A stretch of 64,000 nt of DNA from Variibacter gotjawalensis (GTDB lineage Bacteria > Pseudomonadota > Alphaproteobacteria > Rhizobiales > Xanthobacteraceae), in contig NZ_AP014946.1 of assembly GCF_002355335.1 (NCBI RefSeq), forward strand, positions 434,001 through 498,000. The letters run 5' to 3'. The notes beneath the pieces are model-generated. The model was not told where the DNA came from and did not search any database. It saw nothing but the letters and a program-made list of their open reading frames with translations. Positions 15,804 to 25,791 of the stretch are shown here, in pieces. Each line of letters opens with the position of its first letter. The first letter of the stretch is position 1. A program made the translations under genes and the position numbers.

Positions 15804-16751
15804 ATGTCTGACCTCGGCCCGCTTCCGCATCTCGGCTACACCGACAGCGCGCTCGATCGCGCGGCCGAACATCGCGCCGACGACGCGTTTCTCGACAAAG
15901 CGTGGGACCGCGCCGACGCCGGCGTCTATCTGATCGCCGGCGAGCTCGTACTGATGCAGCGCCAGCAGGGCGAGACCAATCCGCTCTTCCCGACCAGCGC
16001 GGTCCGCTATTTCGGCGAGCCGCGCGGCACAGTCTTTCTCGGCCTCGACCGCAACGGCGCGGCCCGCTTCGGCATCGCACTCGACGCCAAAGAAGGCGAG
16101 GCGCTGAAAGCCAACCCGGAATACGTCGTCACCGACCTGCGCACGATCGCCGTGCAGGGCCTAGTCGATCCGGTGCATCTGCCGCCGCTCGCCGAAGCCA
16201 AAGCGATGCTGCACTGGCATCTCGGACACTCCTTCTGTTCGCGTTGCGGCACCGCGACGAAGTCGAAACAGGCCGGCTGGAAGCGCGAATGCCCGCAATG
16301 CAAGGCCGAGCATTTCCCGCGCACCGACCCGGTCGTCATCATGCTGGCGATCGACGGCGACAAATGTCTCCTCGGCCGTCAGACCCGTTTCGTGACCGGC
16401 ATGTGGTCGTGCCTCGCCGGCTTCTGCGAGCCGGGCGAGACGTTGGAAGAAGCGACGCGCCGCGAAGTGCTGGAAGAAGCCGGCATTCACTGCGGCAAGG
16501 TGAAATATTTCCGCTCGCAGCCCTGGCCGTTCCCGATGAATCTTATGATCGGCGTGCACGCCGAGGCGACCTCGCGCGATATCACGGTGGATCGCGCCGA
16601 ACTCGAAGACGCGCGCTGGTTCACCCGCCAGGAATGCGCCGACATGCTGATGCGTCGCCACACTGATGGGCTCGGCACGCCGCCACCGGTCGCCATTGCG
16701 CACCACATCATCCGCGATTTCGTCGATCACGGTGCCGATGTCCTTTCCTGA
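15804..16751 (+). CDS. nudC: NADH pyrophosphatase / NAD-decapping Nudix hydrolase
   Basis: Cleaves NADH to NMNH and AMP and removes NAD caps from RNA 5' ends in related bacteria. The 315-residue protein has an N-terminal domain, a zinc ribbon (CSRCG and CPQC), the Nudix box GFCEPGETLEEATRREV with the rest EEAGI, and the NudC-specific SQPWPFPMNLM that binds the nicotinamide side. I chose ATG 15804 (MSDLGPLPHLGYTDS); an upstream ATG adds 17 residues encoded partly by repeat-flanking sequence. The downstream pfkB-family gene starts 14 bases before its stop, so the two are translationally coupled. Confidence 0.95.
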   Translation: MSDLGPLPHLGYTDSALDRAAEHRADDAFLDKAWDRADAGVYLIAGELVLMQRQQGETNPLFPTSAVRYFGEPRGTVFLGLDRNGAARFGIALDAKEGEALKANPEYVVTDLRTIAVQGLVDPVHLPPLAEAKAMLHWHLGHSFCSRCGTATKSKQAGWKRECPQCKAEHFPRTDPVVIMLAIDGDKCLLGRQTRFVTGMWSCLAGFCEPGETLEEATRREVLEEAGIHCGKVKYFRSQPWPFPMNLMIGVHAEATSRDITVDRAELEDARWFTRQECADMLMRRHTDGLGTPPPVAIAHHIIRDFVDHGADVLS

Positions 16752-17676
16752 GTTTGCTGCGCCTGAGCGCGCGCGCCGCGTGCTGTGCGCCGGCATCGCG
16801 GTGTTCGATCACGTCTACCAGATGGACGCGTTTCCGCCGCCGGGCTCGAAGACGCGCGCGAAGAACTACGTTGCGGTGAGCGGAGGCTGTGCCGGCAACG
16901 CCGCGATCGCGCTCGCGCGGCTCGGCGGTATCGCGGCGCTGACGGCGCCGCTCGGCGATCCGGACGCCGACCCGGTCGGGCAGCAGATTCTCGACTATCT
17001 CGCGACGCAAGATGTCGATTGCTCGCTGTCGGTGCGGGTGAAAGGCGCGACCTCGCCGATCTCCGCGATCATCGTCGATGGCGCGGGCGAGCGGCTTATC
17101 GTCAACCACCGCGACGAGCGCTTGTCTGCGGCACGGCTCGCCGATCCCGCCAAACTTGCGCGCGAAACCGACGCGATCCTCGCCGACAATCGTTTCGCCG
17201 AATTCGTTCTGCCGCTGTGTCACGCGGCGCGCGAGGCGAACAAGCCATGCGTGCTAGACGGCGACCGCCCGACCGAAGCCAGCAGTTTGCTGCTGCGTGC
17301 CTGTTCGCATCTCGTCTTCGCGGCCGACGGCCTGCGCGCAACAGCTCAATGCGACGATCTCGGCGAAGCGTTGCACCGCATCGCGCGCGAGACAGACTCT
17401 TTCATCGCAGTCACCGACAACGCCAACGGCACATATTGGCTGGACGACGGCAAGGTCCGTCATATGCCGACGTATCGCGTCAACGCGATTGATACGCTTG
17501 GTGCCGGCGATACATTCCACGGTGCGTTTGTGCTTGCGTTGGCGGAGGGGCACAACGAAGTCGACGCGATCAGCTTTTCGACAGCGGCCGCCGCGATCAA
17601 ATGCGAACGCTTCGGCGGCGTTCTCGGCGCGCCGCATCGCCAAGAGGTGCTGGATTTCTTGGCGAAGAACAGCTGA
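16738..17676 (+). CDS. PfkB family carbohydrate kinase
   Basis: A 312-residue ribokinase-fold sugar kinase. The first signature is in AVSGGCAGNAAIALARLGG and the second, with the catalytic Asp, is NAIDTLGAGDTFHGAFV, followed by the ATP-binding helix with SFSTAAAAIKCERFGG. The sugar cannot be assigned; relatives act on ribose, fructose, 2-keto-3-deoxygluconate or sulfofructose. The start overlaps the nudC reading frame by 14 bases, so they form an operon, though the metabolic link between NAD cap removal and a sugar kinase is not evident. A repeat cluster follows the stop codon. Confidence 0.9.
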   Translation: MSFPEFAAPERARRVLCAGIAVFDHVYQMDAFPPPGSKTRAKNYVAVSGGCAGNAAIALARLGGIAALTAPLGDPDADPVGQQILDYLATQDVDCSLSVRVKGATSPISAIIVDGAGERLIVNHRDERLSAARLADPAKLARETDAILADNRFAEFVLPLCHAAREANKPCVLDGDRPTEASSLLLRACSHLVFAADGLRATAQCDDLGEALHRIARETDSFIAVTDNANGTYWLDDGKVRHMPTYRVNAIDTLGAGDTFHGAFVLALAEGHNEVDAISFSTAAAAIKCERFGGVLGAPHRQEVLDFLAKNS

Positions 17677-17680
17677 AGGA

Positions 17681-17776
17681 CTGGATTGCTTCGTCGCTTC
17701 GCTCCTCGCAATGACGCTGAGAGTCTTCGTCATTGCGAGAAGCAAGTCGCGCAGCGACTGCGACGAAGCAATCCAG
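17681..17776. repeat. palindromic intergenic elements (GGATTGCTTCGTCGC type), two facing copies
   Basis: CTGGATTGCTTCGTCGC...CTCGCAATGACG (17681-17716) and its inverse GTCATTGCGAGAAGC...GACGAAGCAATCCAG (17730-17776) face each other and could form a large cruciform between the convergent pfkB-family and macrodomain genes. Another such pair is at 57658-57769. Confidence 0.88.
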
Positions 17777-17779
17777 ATC

Positions 17780-18313
17780 TTATTTATTAGAACTTCGGAT
17801 CGCCGCTTGATGCAGCTTCGCGCTGGCGTCCGAGAAGCAGCAGAACACGACGCGATCGAACGCGTCCGGCTCCGACTTCACAACATCAGCCACCGTACCG
17901 ACCGCGATGCGCGCCGCCGGCTCAGCCGGAAACTCATAAACGCCGGTCGAGATCGCCGGGAACGCGACCGACTTCAGACCATTCGCGCGAGCAACATCGA
18001 GCGAGACCCGATAGCAGGACGCGAGCAGCGCTTCTTCGTCGCGGCCGCCGCCGTGCCACACCGGACCGACCGTGTGGATGACGTGACGCGCCGGCAACCG
18101 ATAGCCGCGCGTGATCTTCGCCTGCCCTGTCTCGCAGCCGTTCAGCGTCCGGCATTCTTCGAGCAAATCAGGACCGGCCGCGCGATGGATCGCACCATCG
18201 ACACCACCGCCACCGAGCAGCGACGTGTTCGCCGCATTCACGATCGCATCGACATCGAGCCGCGTGATGTCGCCGGTGACGACCTCCAGCCGCGTCGCGC
18301 CGATCGTCGTCAT
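17780..18313 (-). CDS. macrodomain protein (O-acetyl-ADP-ribose deacetylase, YmdB-like)
   Basis: A 177-residue stand-alone macrodomain. The ADP-ribose-binding elements are [20 protein letters not shown], the Gly-rich loop [14 protein letters not shown] and the second loop [11 protein letters not shown]. YmdB-type enzymes deacetylate O-acetyl-ADP-ribose and can remove ADP-ribose from proteins. The ATG at 18313 overlaps the stop of the upstream patatin gene by four bases (ATGA), so the two are co-translated. A longer in-frame reading to 18541 runs antisense-like through the patatin gene and is rejected. Confidence 0.93.
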   Translation of the reverse strand: MTTIGATRLEVVTGDITRLDVDAIVNAANTSLLGGGGVDGAIHRAAGPDLLEECRTLNGCETGQAKITRGYRLPARHVIHTVGPVWHGGGRDEEALLASCYRVSLDVARANGLKSVAFPAISTGVYEFPAEPAARIAVGTVADVVKSEPDAFDRVVFCCFSDASAKLHQAAIRSSNK

Positions 18314-19347
18314 CCCCACTCCGCCTGCACTTCCGCGTCGAGATCGACCGTGGACTTGACGCCGATGTCGTCGAAATGCGCGTCGAGGAAACGCCGCGCC
18401 GCGCGAACGCCGGCTTTGCGCAGCGTCAGGAAAAAATCGTAGTCGTTGTTGAGTTTGCTGTCGGCATCGAGCCCCATCGAAGTGCCGAGCACGATGCGAT
18501 GCACGTTGATGCGGCGATACTCGTTCTTGCCCGTCCCGCACGTGACCTGACCGGCCTCGATCAAACGCGAAACGAGCGCGATCTCGCGCAGCTCCGAGAG
18601 CAGCGAGGAATTGAACGTCACCTCGTTGACGCGGTTCATGATGTCTTTGTGAGATGTCGGCGTGCCGGTCCGCTCGAGCGGATTGATCTGCACGATCAAA
18701 ACGTCGGTGCAGTCGCTATCGGTCTTCTGAAACAGCGGAAACAGCGTCGGGTTGCCGACATAGCCGCCATCCCAGTACGGAACGTTGTCGATTTCGACCG
18801 CGCGGAAGAGCTGCGGCAGACAGGCCGATGCCGCGATCACGTCGGCCGACATTTGTTCGCGCGAGAAAACGCGCAGCTTGCCGGTCTGCACATTTGTGGC
18901 CGAGACGAACAACGGATTCTTGGCTTTGCGGACGGCTTCGAAATCGACGAAACGCTCGATCAGATCGCGTAGCGGATTGAGGTTGAGTGGATTGAGATCG
19001 TAGGGGGAGAAGACCTGGCTCCAAGCTTCGTACCACGATTGCAGCGGCGAGCCGGCCATCGGCATGAACCAGAACAGACGGTCGACGACCGCTCGCTCGC
19101 TGTTCGACAAGCTGCCGTCGCGGCTGGTCGCGCGCCAGAAGTCGGCGAGCCGCTTCTCAGCTTCGCGCGGCCCGCCGCGCGCAAGCCCGTCGACCAGCAA
19201 CACGGCGTTGACGGCGCCGGCCGATGCACCGGAAACGCCGTCGATGGCGAGCTTCTCTTCGTCGAGAAGACGGTCGAGCACGCCCCAGGTGAACGCACCA
19301 TGCGCGCCACCGCCCTGCAGAGCCAGATGAAGCTTTTTGCGTTTCAT
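18310..19347 (-). CDS. patatin-like phospholipase
   Basis: A 345-residue patatin-domain protein with oxyanion motif [18 protein letters not shown], nucleophile elbow [12 protein letters not shown] (Ser) and catalytic Asp in [12 protein letters not shown]. It belongs to a different subtype from the one at 7031 (the extra region [13 protein letters not shown] and the longer C-terminus). It is predicted to be cytosolic or peripherally membrane-bound. It forms an overlapping two-gene operon with the macrodomain gene downstream, a pairing that suggests a link between lipid hydrolysis and ADP-ribose metabolism, but this is inference. Confidence 0.92.
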   Translation of the reverse strand: MKRKKLHLALQGGGAHGAFTWGVLDRLLDEEKLAIDGVSGASAGAVNAVLLVDGLARGGPREAEKRLADFWRATSRDGSLSNSERAVVDRLFWFMPMAGSPLQSWYEAWSQVFSPYDLNPLNLNPLRDLIERFVDFEAVRKAKNPLFVSATNVQTGKLRVFSREQMSADVIAASACLPQLFRAVEIDNVPYWDGGYVGNPTLFPLFQKTDSDCTDVLIVQINPLERTGTPTSHKDIMNRVNEVTFNSSLLSELREIALVSRLIEAGQVTCGTGKNEYRRINVHRIVLGTSMGLDADSKLNNDYDFFLTLRKAGVRAARRFLDAHFDDIGVKSTVDLDAEVQAEWG

Positions 19348-19360
19348 GATACTGCGGCCG

Positions 19361-19486
19361 CCCTCGTCCTTCGAGACGCGCCTCCGGCGCTCCTCAGGAT
19401 GAGGGCGGAGGAAGCACGGCGTTTCCCCTCATCCTGAGGAGCGCGGCAGTCGGCGTAGCCGATGCGCGCGTCTCGAAGGATGAAGG
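19361..19486. repeat. palindromic intergenic elements (CATCCTTCGAGACGCG type), two opposed copies
   Basis: Copy one starts GTCCTTCGAGACGCG and runs to CCTCAGGATGAGGG; copy two starts CCCTCATCCTGAGGAGCG and runs to GCGTCTCGAAGGATGAAGG. They occupy the gap between two minus-strand genes. Confidence 0.88.
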
Positions 19487-19510
19487 CCACAAACCAATTC
19501 CAGCAGACGG

Positions 19511-20293
19511 CTAAGCCGCCGTCCAGCCGCCGTCGATCGAGAGATTGGCGCCCGTGATCGACGCCGCCGAGTCCGTGCAGAGATACATCGCAAGCGAGGC
19601 GACCTGATCGACCGTGACGAACTCCTTCGTCGGCTGCGCGGCAAGCAGCACGTCCTTCTTGACCTGCTCTTCCGTCATGTTGCGCGCCTTCATCGTATCG
19701 GGAATTTGCTTCTCGACCAGCGGCGTCCAGACGTAACCGGGCGAGATGCAGTTGCACGTGATGCCGAAGGTCGCGGTCTCGAGCGCGACCGTCTTGGTCA
19801 ATCCCGCGATGCCATGCTTTGCCGCGATGTAGGCACTCTTGAACGGCGAGGCGACAAGCGAATGCGCCGATGCGGTCGAGATGATACGGCCCCACTTGCG
19901 CTTCTTCATGCCCGGCACCGCGGCGCGAATGCCGTGGAAAGCCGAAGAGAGATTGATCGCGATGATCTGATCCCACTTCTCGACCGGAAACTCTTCCACC
20001 GGCGAGACGAACTGAATGCCGGCGTTGTTCACGAGAATATCGACCGAGCCGAACATCTTCTCGGCGTCCGTCACCATCGCGGCGATCTCGGCCGGCTTCG
20101 TCATGTCGGCGGCGGAGTAGAGCGCCTTGACGCCGAATTCTTTCTCGATGCCGGCACGTTCCTTCTCGATCGCGTCCTTGTCGCCGAAGCCGTTGATGAC
20201 GACGTTGGCGCCCTGCGCGGCAGCCGCACGCGCGATGCCGAGACCGATACCGGATGTAGAGCCCGTGACGACAGCCGTTTTGCCTTTGAGCAT
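19511..20293 (-). CDS. bdhA: 3-hydroxybutyrate dehydrogenase
   Basis: A 260-residue SDR that oxidises (R)-3-hydroxybutyrate to acetoacetate with NAD+, the step after PHB depolymerisation. Nucleotide motif TGSTSGIGLGIARA, NNAGIQFVSPVEEFP and catalytic Tyr and Lys in SAYIAAKHGIAGLTK are present; the substrate-lid region with TMKARNMTEEQVKKDVLL and the length match bacterial BdhA closely. The start at 20293 follows GAGGTTCTC. The frame stays open far upstream through the region of the divergent Fur-family gene, but that extension is a GC-driven artefact. It diverges from the Zur-like gene. Confidence 0.94.
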   Translation of the reverse strand: MLKGKTAVVTGSTSGIGLGIARAAAAQGANVVINGFGDKDAIEKERAGIEKEFGVKALYSAADMTKPAEIAAMVTDAEKMFGSVDILVNNAGIQFVSPVEEFPVEKWDQIIAINLSSAFHGIRAAVPGMKKRKWGRIISTASAHSLVASPFKSAYIAAKHGIAGLTKTVALETATFGITCNCISPGYVWTPLVEKQIPDTMKARNMTEEQVKKDVLLAAQPTKEFVTVDQVASLAMYLCTDSAASITGANLSIDGGWTAA

Positions 20294-20386
20294 TGAGAAC
20301 CTCGAATTTCTGGAGACTCGATTGGGGGTCGATAAGCGGCCGGAAAGGCCTACATGAGGTCGTGCCGATCTAATGTGACACGATTT

Positions 20387-20399
20387 ATTGCGACGCAAT
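20387..20399. promoter_or_regulatory. short palindrome in the bdhA-zur divergent region
   Basis: ATTGCG-A-CGCAAT, a perfect 13-base dyad in the A/T-richer stretch between the two divergent genes, followed by ATATGCAATTT. It could be an operator for the Fur-family protein or another regulator. The evidence is symmetry and position only. Confidence 0.3.
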
Positions 20400-20494
20400 A
20401 TGCAATTTCGTGATTGCTCCCGTATGGTGTCCTGACTTGCCCATATGGTGGCTGCAGCCTTGCGAATTTCGAGCGAAACGCTCGCGGAGACCGG

Positions 20495-20989
20495 ATGTCC
20501 GAGCCTTTGTTTCAGCCTCCCGGCCATGATCACGCGCATTGCGAGGCGTCCGCGCTCGACGGCGCCGAGGCCCGCTGCCGCGAAATGGGGCTGCGCCTCA
20601 CGCCGATCCGCCGCCAGGTGCTTGCCGCGCTGACGTCGGCGCACCGGCCGTTCGGCGCCTACGAGATTATGGACCGTCTGGCCGAGAAAGGCCCGCGCCC
20701 TGCCCCGATCACGGTCTATCGCGCGCTCGATTTTCTGCTCGAGCACGGCTTCGTCCACCGCATCGCGAGCCGCAACGCTTTCGTCGCCTGTCACCACCAT
20801 CACGATGCGGGCGAGAGCGTCGTCTTTCTGTTGTGCGAGAGCTGCGGTTCGGTCGGCGAAGCGCATTCGGCGCCGTTGCACCAAGCGCTGAACGCAGCGT
20901 CCCGCGCGGTCGGTTTCACACCGAAGAGTTCGACGCTGGAAGTTGCCGGACTCTGCGAGCATTGCGCCAAACACGGCAAGACGAAGTGA
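20495..20989 (+). CDS. zur: Fur family transcriptional regulator, probably Zur
   Basis: A 164-residue metal-dependent repressor. The winged-helix region has LTPIRRQVLAALTSAHRPFG and PITVYRALDFLLEHGFVHR; the metal domain has the motif CHHHHDAGES, the CxxC pair in LLCESCGSVGEAH, and CEHCAKHG at the C-terminus. The HDAGES-LLCESCG pattern and His-rich N-terminus (GHDHAHC) resemble Zur proteins of this group, which repress zinc uptake genes when zinc-loaded. The start MSEPLFQPPG was chosen because upstream codons read through the promoter region. No znu genes are in the window, so the Zur assignment is from sequence only. Confidence 0.85.
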   Translation: MSEPLFQPPGHDHAHCEASALDGAEARCREMGLRLTPIRRQVLAALTSAHRPFGAYEIMDRLAEKGPRPAPITVYRALDFLLEHGFVHRIASRNAFVACHHHHDAGESVVFLLCESCGSVGEAHSAPLHQALNAASRAVGFTPKSSTLEVAGLCEHCAKHGKTK

Positions 20990-21017
20990 CGGTATCGACC
21001 GGAGCCAAACTCTCCGC

Positions 21018-21127
21018 TCGTCCCCGCGAAAGCGGGGACCCAGTGAGCGCGCGGATGCGCGCTATCAAAGTATTTGCCGCGTGCTTGCGCACGCCGACTG
21101 GATGCCCGCTTTCGCGGGCATGAGCGG
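21018..21127. repeat. palindromic intergenic element (GTCCCCGCGAAAGCGGGGAC type)
   Basis: A left hairpin CGTCCCCGCGAAAGCGGGGA and a right hairpin TGCCCGCTTTCGCGGGCATG enclose a stretch that includes GCGCGGATGCGCGC and GTGCTTGCGCAC. It lies between the Zur-like gene and the EamA transporter gene. Confidence 0.85.
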
Positions 21128-21145
21128 AGTTTTTGGAAGCGCTTC

Positions 21146-22081
21146 ATGCTCGATCCCGACAAAACCGTTGCGCCGTCAGCGACCGCGCCTTTGTCTTCAA
21201 CGACGCGGCCGCTCGACACTGTCGCGCTGCTTGTCATCTTCGTTTGCGTCGTGACGTGGGGCTTCAATCAGGTCGCGATCAAACTCACGCTCCCGGAAAT
21301 TCCCCCGATGATGCAGGGCGCGCTGCGCTCGGCCGGCGCTGCGATTTTCGTCGCGATCTATATGCGCATCCGCGGCATCCCGATCTTCAATCGCGACGGC
21401 TCGCTCGTCGCCGGCATGATCGTCGCGGTGCTGTTCGGCATCGAATTCATGTTGATGTATCCGGCCTTGAAGTGGACGACGGCGAGTAGAGCCGCCGTCT
21501 TCCTCTACACGATGCCGTTCTTCGTCGTGATCGGCGCGCGCTGGTTTTTGCCCGCCGACACGCTGCGGCGCTCGCAATGGCTCGGCCTGCTGCTCAGCTT
21601 TGCCGGCATTTTGGTTGCCTTCGGCGTTCCGGAAGCCGGAGCCGACCCGCGGCAATGGATCGGCGATCTGATGGTGATCGGCACCGCGATCGGCTGGGCC
21701 GCGACGGTGGTCATCATCAAAGCCAGCGTGCTCTCGCGAGTCCGTCCCGAGAAAACGATGCTCTATCAGCTGGTCGTCTCGGCGCTGATGATGGGCGCCG
21801 GCGCCCTCGTTCTAGGTGAGCGCGGGGCCTGGCCGCCCTCTGCATTCGCCCTCGGACTGATGAGCTACCAGGCGTTCTGGGTGGTCGGCGTAACTTTTCT
21901 CGCTTGGGTAACACTATTATACCACTATTCGGCATCCCGCCTCTCGGCTTTCACCTTCCTGACACCTATTTTTGGCGTATTGGCCGGACATTGGGTATTA
22001 GGTGAACCGATGACCGCCGCTTTCGCGGTTGCGGCTGCTTTGGTGGCCGCGGGCCTGATCCTGGTCAACCGGCCAAGCTAG
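21146..22081 (+). CDS. EamA/DMT family transporter
   Basis: A 311-residue inner-membrane protein with ten predicted hydrophobic helices in two EamA repeats; the first begins with [20 protein letters not shown] and the second near [19 protein letters not shown]. Members export amino acids or other small metabolites, or import nucleobases; the substrate is unknown. The start [12 protein letters not shown] follows GGAAG. A longer reading to 21074 would begin inside the repeat element. The 3' part (about 21905-22000) has a run of codons such as GTA ACA CTA TTA that are rare elsewhere in the window. Confidence 0.9.
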   Translation: MLDPDKTVAPSATAPLSSTTRPLDTVALLVIFVCVVTWGFNQVAIKLTLPEIPPMMQGALRSAGAAIFVAIYMRIRGIPIFNRDGSLVAGMIVAVLFGIEFMLMYPALKWTTASRAAVFLYTMPFFVVIGARWFLPADTLRRSQWLGLLLSFAGILVAFGVPEAGADPRQWIGDLMVIGTAIGWAATVVIIKASVLSRVRPEKTMLYQLVVSALMMGAGALVLGERGAWPPSAFALGLMSYQAFWVVGVTFLAWVTLLYHYSASRLSAFTFLTPIFGVLAGHWVLGEPMTAAFAVAAALVAAGLILVNRPS

Positions 22082-22170
22082 TTTTGTGTGTTCGCATTTT
22101 CTTGGACAGTGAACGTGTATCCACTTCACTTGAAAATGCTTCAGGGCGCGAGCGGCGCAGCGACGAGATA

Positions 22171-23457
<1,287 letters not shown>

Positions 23458-23468
23458 GATCCAGGCCT

Positions 23469-23623
23469 GCATCCTCCGAGACGCGCAGGGCCGGCTTCGC
23501 CGATCCCCGCGCTCCTCAGGATGAGGATTGGCGCTCGATCACGACATTCCTTGCAACGCCCTCCGCCCTCATCCTGAGGAGCAGCTCCGGCGGCGCAGCC
23601 GCCGCGGCTGCGTCTCGAAGGAT
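23469..23623. repeat. palindromic intergenic elements (CATCCTTCGAGACGCG type), two opposed copies
   Basis: Copy one 23469-23525 (GCATCCTCCGAGACGCG to CTCCTCAGGATGAGG) and copy two 23566-23623 (CCCTCATCCTGAGGAGC to GCGTCTCGAAGGATGG), with long GC-rich inner stems such as GGCGGCGCAGCCGCCG. They sit between ispG and a small membrane protein gene. Confidence 0.88.
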
Positions 23624-23721
23624 GGCGTTAGGTCGCTTATTGTGTTTCCCGAACGTAAAGTTCTGCGCCGTTCCGCCGCAGGCCGCTTGTCCGCCACAAT
23701 CGGCGCTCTAGATTTAAAGGC

Positions 23722-24072
23722 ATGAGCCCGAACCCCAACCAGCCGGAAACTCCGCGCGTCGAGCCGGAAATCATCCCGCCCGGTGCCGAAACCCGGCAGC
23801 GCAGGCGCGGTCGCGTCGAGGACTTCGTCTTCGTCGACGGCCAGGGCCGCATGCATTCGGCGCGCATCAAGATGCCGGGACCGTTCGCGATCGGCATCGG
23901 CGTCGCGATTTTCGCCGTCATTGCGATCCTCGTCCTCTCGCTGGCGGTCTCGTTCGCGCTGATCCTTGTTCCGGTGGTTGTCGTCGCGATCGCGGGCGCG
24001 TTCGCCTACGGCTATACGCGCCGCTGGTGGAACCGCGTCCGCGGTACCGGTTATCCTGCGCCTAGGCGTTGA
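23722..24072 (+). CDS. hypothetical small membrane protein
   Basis: A 116-residue protein I do not recognise as a named family. Its N-terminal 48 residues are charged and proline-rich (EPEIIPPGAETRQRRRGRVE), followed by a short beta-like segment (EDFVFVDGQGRMHSARIKMP). A long hydrophobic stretch (about residues 55-98) then makes one or two membrane helices, and a basic tail follows. It lies 27 bases upstream of the YcnI-family gene on the same strand, so the two may be co-expressed. The reading frame has the codon use of its neighbours and is probably real. Confidence 0.7.
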   Translation: MSPNPNQPETPRVEPEIIPPGAETRQRRRGRVEDFVFVDGQGRMHSARIKMPGPFAIGIGVAIFAVIAILVLSLAVSFALILVPVVVVAIAGAFAYGYTRRWWNRVRGTGYPAPRR

Positions 24073-24098
24073 TCGGCAGCGGTGCTAAAACCGCCGCC

Positions 24099-24623
24099 AT
24101 GCAACGCCTCGCCGCAACACTTCTGATCTCGACCCTCTCGGCCACGGCCGCCAACGCGCATGCCGTCATCACGCCGCGCGAGGCGCAAGCCGACTCCTAC
24201 GCACGTCTCGCGATCTCGATCACGCACGGCTGCGATGGCTCGCCGACGAAAGTCGTGCGTGTGCTAATCCCCGCCGGCGTCAACGGCGCACGGCCGCAGC
24301 CGAAGGCCGGCTGGACGCTCGACGTCACGAAGGAAAAGCTCGCGACGCCGATCTCCGGACCGCACGGCACGACGATCACCGAGCGTGTGACAGAGATCAC
24401 TTGGACCGGCACGCTCGACGCAGACCACTTCGACGATTTTTCGATCAACGTGCGTCTGCCGGACGCGCCGAACAAGACGCTGCATTTCGCGACGCTGCAG
24501 GAATGCCAAAGCGGCAAGATGGATTGGTCGGAGATTCCGGCGAACGGAAAATCTGCGCACGAGCTCCGCTATCCGGCGCCCTCGCTCAATCTCCTGCCGA
24601 AAAAGCCTACGCACGCGCACTAA
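24099..24623 (+). CDS. YcnI family (DUF1775) periplasmic copper-binding protein
   Basis: A 174-residue secreted protein. The signal peptide LISTLSATAANA would be cut to leave His as the first mature residue (HAVITPREAQ), as in Bacillus YcnI, where that N-terminal His chelates Cu(II). The DUF1775 pattern continues with RLAISITHGCDGSPT, IPAGVNGARPQPKAGW and ITWTGTLDADHFDDF. DUF1775 proteins are usually paired with CopC/CopD or PCuAC copper handling genes; none is adjacent here. The start MQRLAATLL was chosen because it gives a proper signal peptide; a reading 10 codons longer does not. Confidence 0.9.
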   Translation: MQRLAATLLISTLSATAANAHAVITPREAQADSYARLAISITHGCDGSPTKVVRVLIPAGVNGARPQPKAGWTLDVTKEKLATPISGPHGTTITERVTEITWTGTLDADHFDDFSINVRLPDAPNKTLHFATLQECQSGKMDWSEIPANGKSAHELRYPAPSLNLLPKKPTHAH

Positions 24624-24684
24624 ACGCTACTTCCCTCTCCGCCGCTTCGGACGCACACTGCGAAAAAAGCGGGAGAGAAACCGG

Positions 24685-25491
24685 ATGGCGGATCGCCTCA
24701 AGAACAAGATCGCGCTCGTTGTCGGCGCGGGTTCCATCGGACCCGGCTGGGGCAACGGCAAAGCGGCGGCGGTCGCCTTCGCGCGCGAAGGCGCGAAAGT
24801 CGCCTGCGCCGACGCGAACCTCGCGGCCGCTGAAGAGACCGCTGCGATCATCGTGAAGGAAGGCGGCGACGCGATTGCGCTGCGCGCCGACGTCACCAAG
24901 GCCGCCGAAGTCGAAGCGATGGTGAAGGCGACGCGCGCAAAGTATGGCCGAATCGACGTGCTCGACTACAATGTCGGCATCGCGGTGGTCGGCGGCGTCG
25001 TCGAACTTTCCGAAGCCGAATGGGATCGCGTCCACGACGTCAATCTCAAAGGCGCTTTCCTCACCCTAAAGCACGTTATCCCTGCGATGCAGGAGGTCGG
25101 CGGCGGCTCGATCATCACGATCTCGTCGATCGCCGCGATCCGCTACACGGGCGTCCCTTACGCGACCTACTACACGACGAAGGCAGCGCTCAGTCACCTC
25201 ACCCGCACGACGGCGGCGCAATACGCCTCGCAGAAAATCCGCGTCAACGCGATCCTACCTGGTCTGATGCAGACGCCGATGGTCGAGAACGCCGCTCAGC
25301 TCGCGCAGGCTTACGGCAAGGGCGATGTCGACACGATGTGGAAAGAGCGCGCGCGGCAGATCCCGATGGGCTTCGGCGGCGACGCGTGGGATGTCGCCAA
25401 CGCGGCGGTCTATCTTGCGTCCGACGAGAGCCGCTACGTCACCGGCATCGAACTCGTGGTCGACGGCGGCCTGACGCTGAAGTATTCTTGA
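24685..25491 (+). CDS. SDR family oxidoreductase
   Basis: A 268-residue classical short-chain dehydrogenase. The cofactor loop is unusual, VGAGSIGPGWGNGKA, with extra residues instead of the common TGxxxGIG, and the NNAG motif appears as YNVGI. The catalytic Ser (TISSIAAI) and Tyr and Lys (YATYYTTKAAL) are kept, so it should be active, with Asp in CADANLAAA favouring NAD(H). The substrate is unknown. It begins a same-strand run with a short conserved protein gene (27-base gap) and a GMC oxidoreductase gene, so alcohol or polyol oxidation is likely for the group. Confidence 0.9.
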   Translation: MADRLKNKIALVVGAGSIGPGWGNGKAAAVAFAREGAKVACADANLAAAEETAAIIVKEGGDAIALRADVTKAAEVEAMVKATRAKYGRIDVLDYNVGIAVVGGVVELSEAEWDRVHDVNLKGAFLTLKHVIPAMQEVGGGSIITISSIAAIRYTGVPYATYYTTKAALSHLTRTTAAQYASQKIRVNAILPGLMQTPMVENAAQLAQAYGKGDVDTMWKERARQIPMGFGGDAWDVANAAVYLASDESRYVTGIELVVDGGLTLKYS

Positions 25492-25518
25492 GCCACAACA
25501 AGAGCGCGGAGAAGCGAG

Positions 25519-25788
25519 ATGGCGAACGAAGCGCTGACGCTGCAATTCCTCACCTGGATCGCCGAAGCGCCGCGCACTTACGGTGCCGCAATGGAAGCGT
25601 GGCGTACCTCCTGCCCGCGCCTCTCGATCTGGGAAGACGCCATCGGCGAGGAGCTCGTTCGCCTCGAGCCGCGTGAAGGCCGCCCAATGCGCGATGCGCG
25701 TGTTGCCATCACGCCGCGCGGTCTCGCCCGCATGGCGCAGAGCGGCTTCAACGCGCCGGCCACCGACGCCGTATCGGTCGCGCGCTAA
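25519..25788 (+). CDS. conserved hypothetical protein, winged-helix-like
   Basis: An 89-residue protein I do not recognise by name. The sequence is predicted helical in the first half (LTLQFLTWIAEAPRTYGAAM) and ends in a strand-turn-strand with VAITPRGLARMAQSG, which resembles the wing and last helix of small winged-helix domains. It has a clear SD (AGAAGCGAG) and lies 27 bases after the SDR gene and 3 bases before the GMC oxidoreductase gene, so it is translated as part of that operon. It may be a regulatory or accessory factor; no function is claimed. Confidence 0.75.
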   Translation: MANEALTLQFLTWIAEAPRTYGAAMEAWRTSCPRLSIWEDAIGEELVRLEPREGRPMRDARVAITPRGLARMAQSGFNAPATDAVSVAR

Positions 25789-25791
25789 ACG

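Noticed and set aside
19511-20974. A long N-terminal extension of the 3-hydroxybutyrate dehydrogenase gene
   Set aside because: The enzyme is complete from 20293, the extension reads antisense through the Zur-like gene, and the promoter region would be translated.
24069-24098. A start for the YcnI-family gene overlapping the preceding gene's stop
   Set aside because: It would place ten residues before the signal peptide and remove the clean N-terminal signal; the ATG at 24099 fits better.
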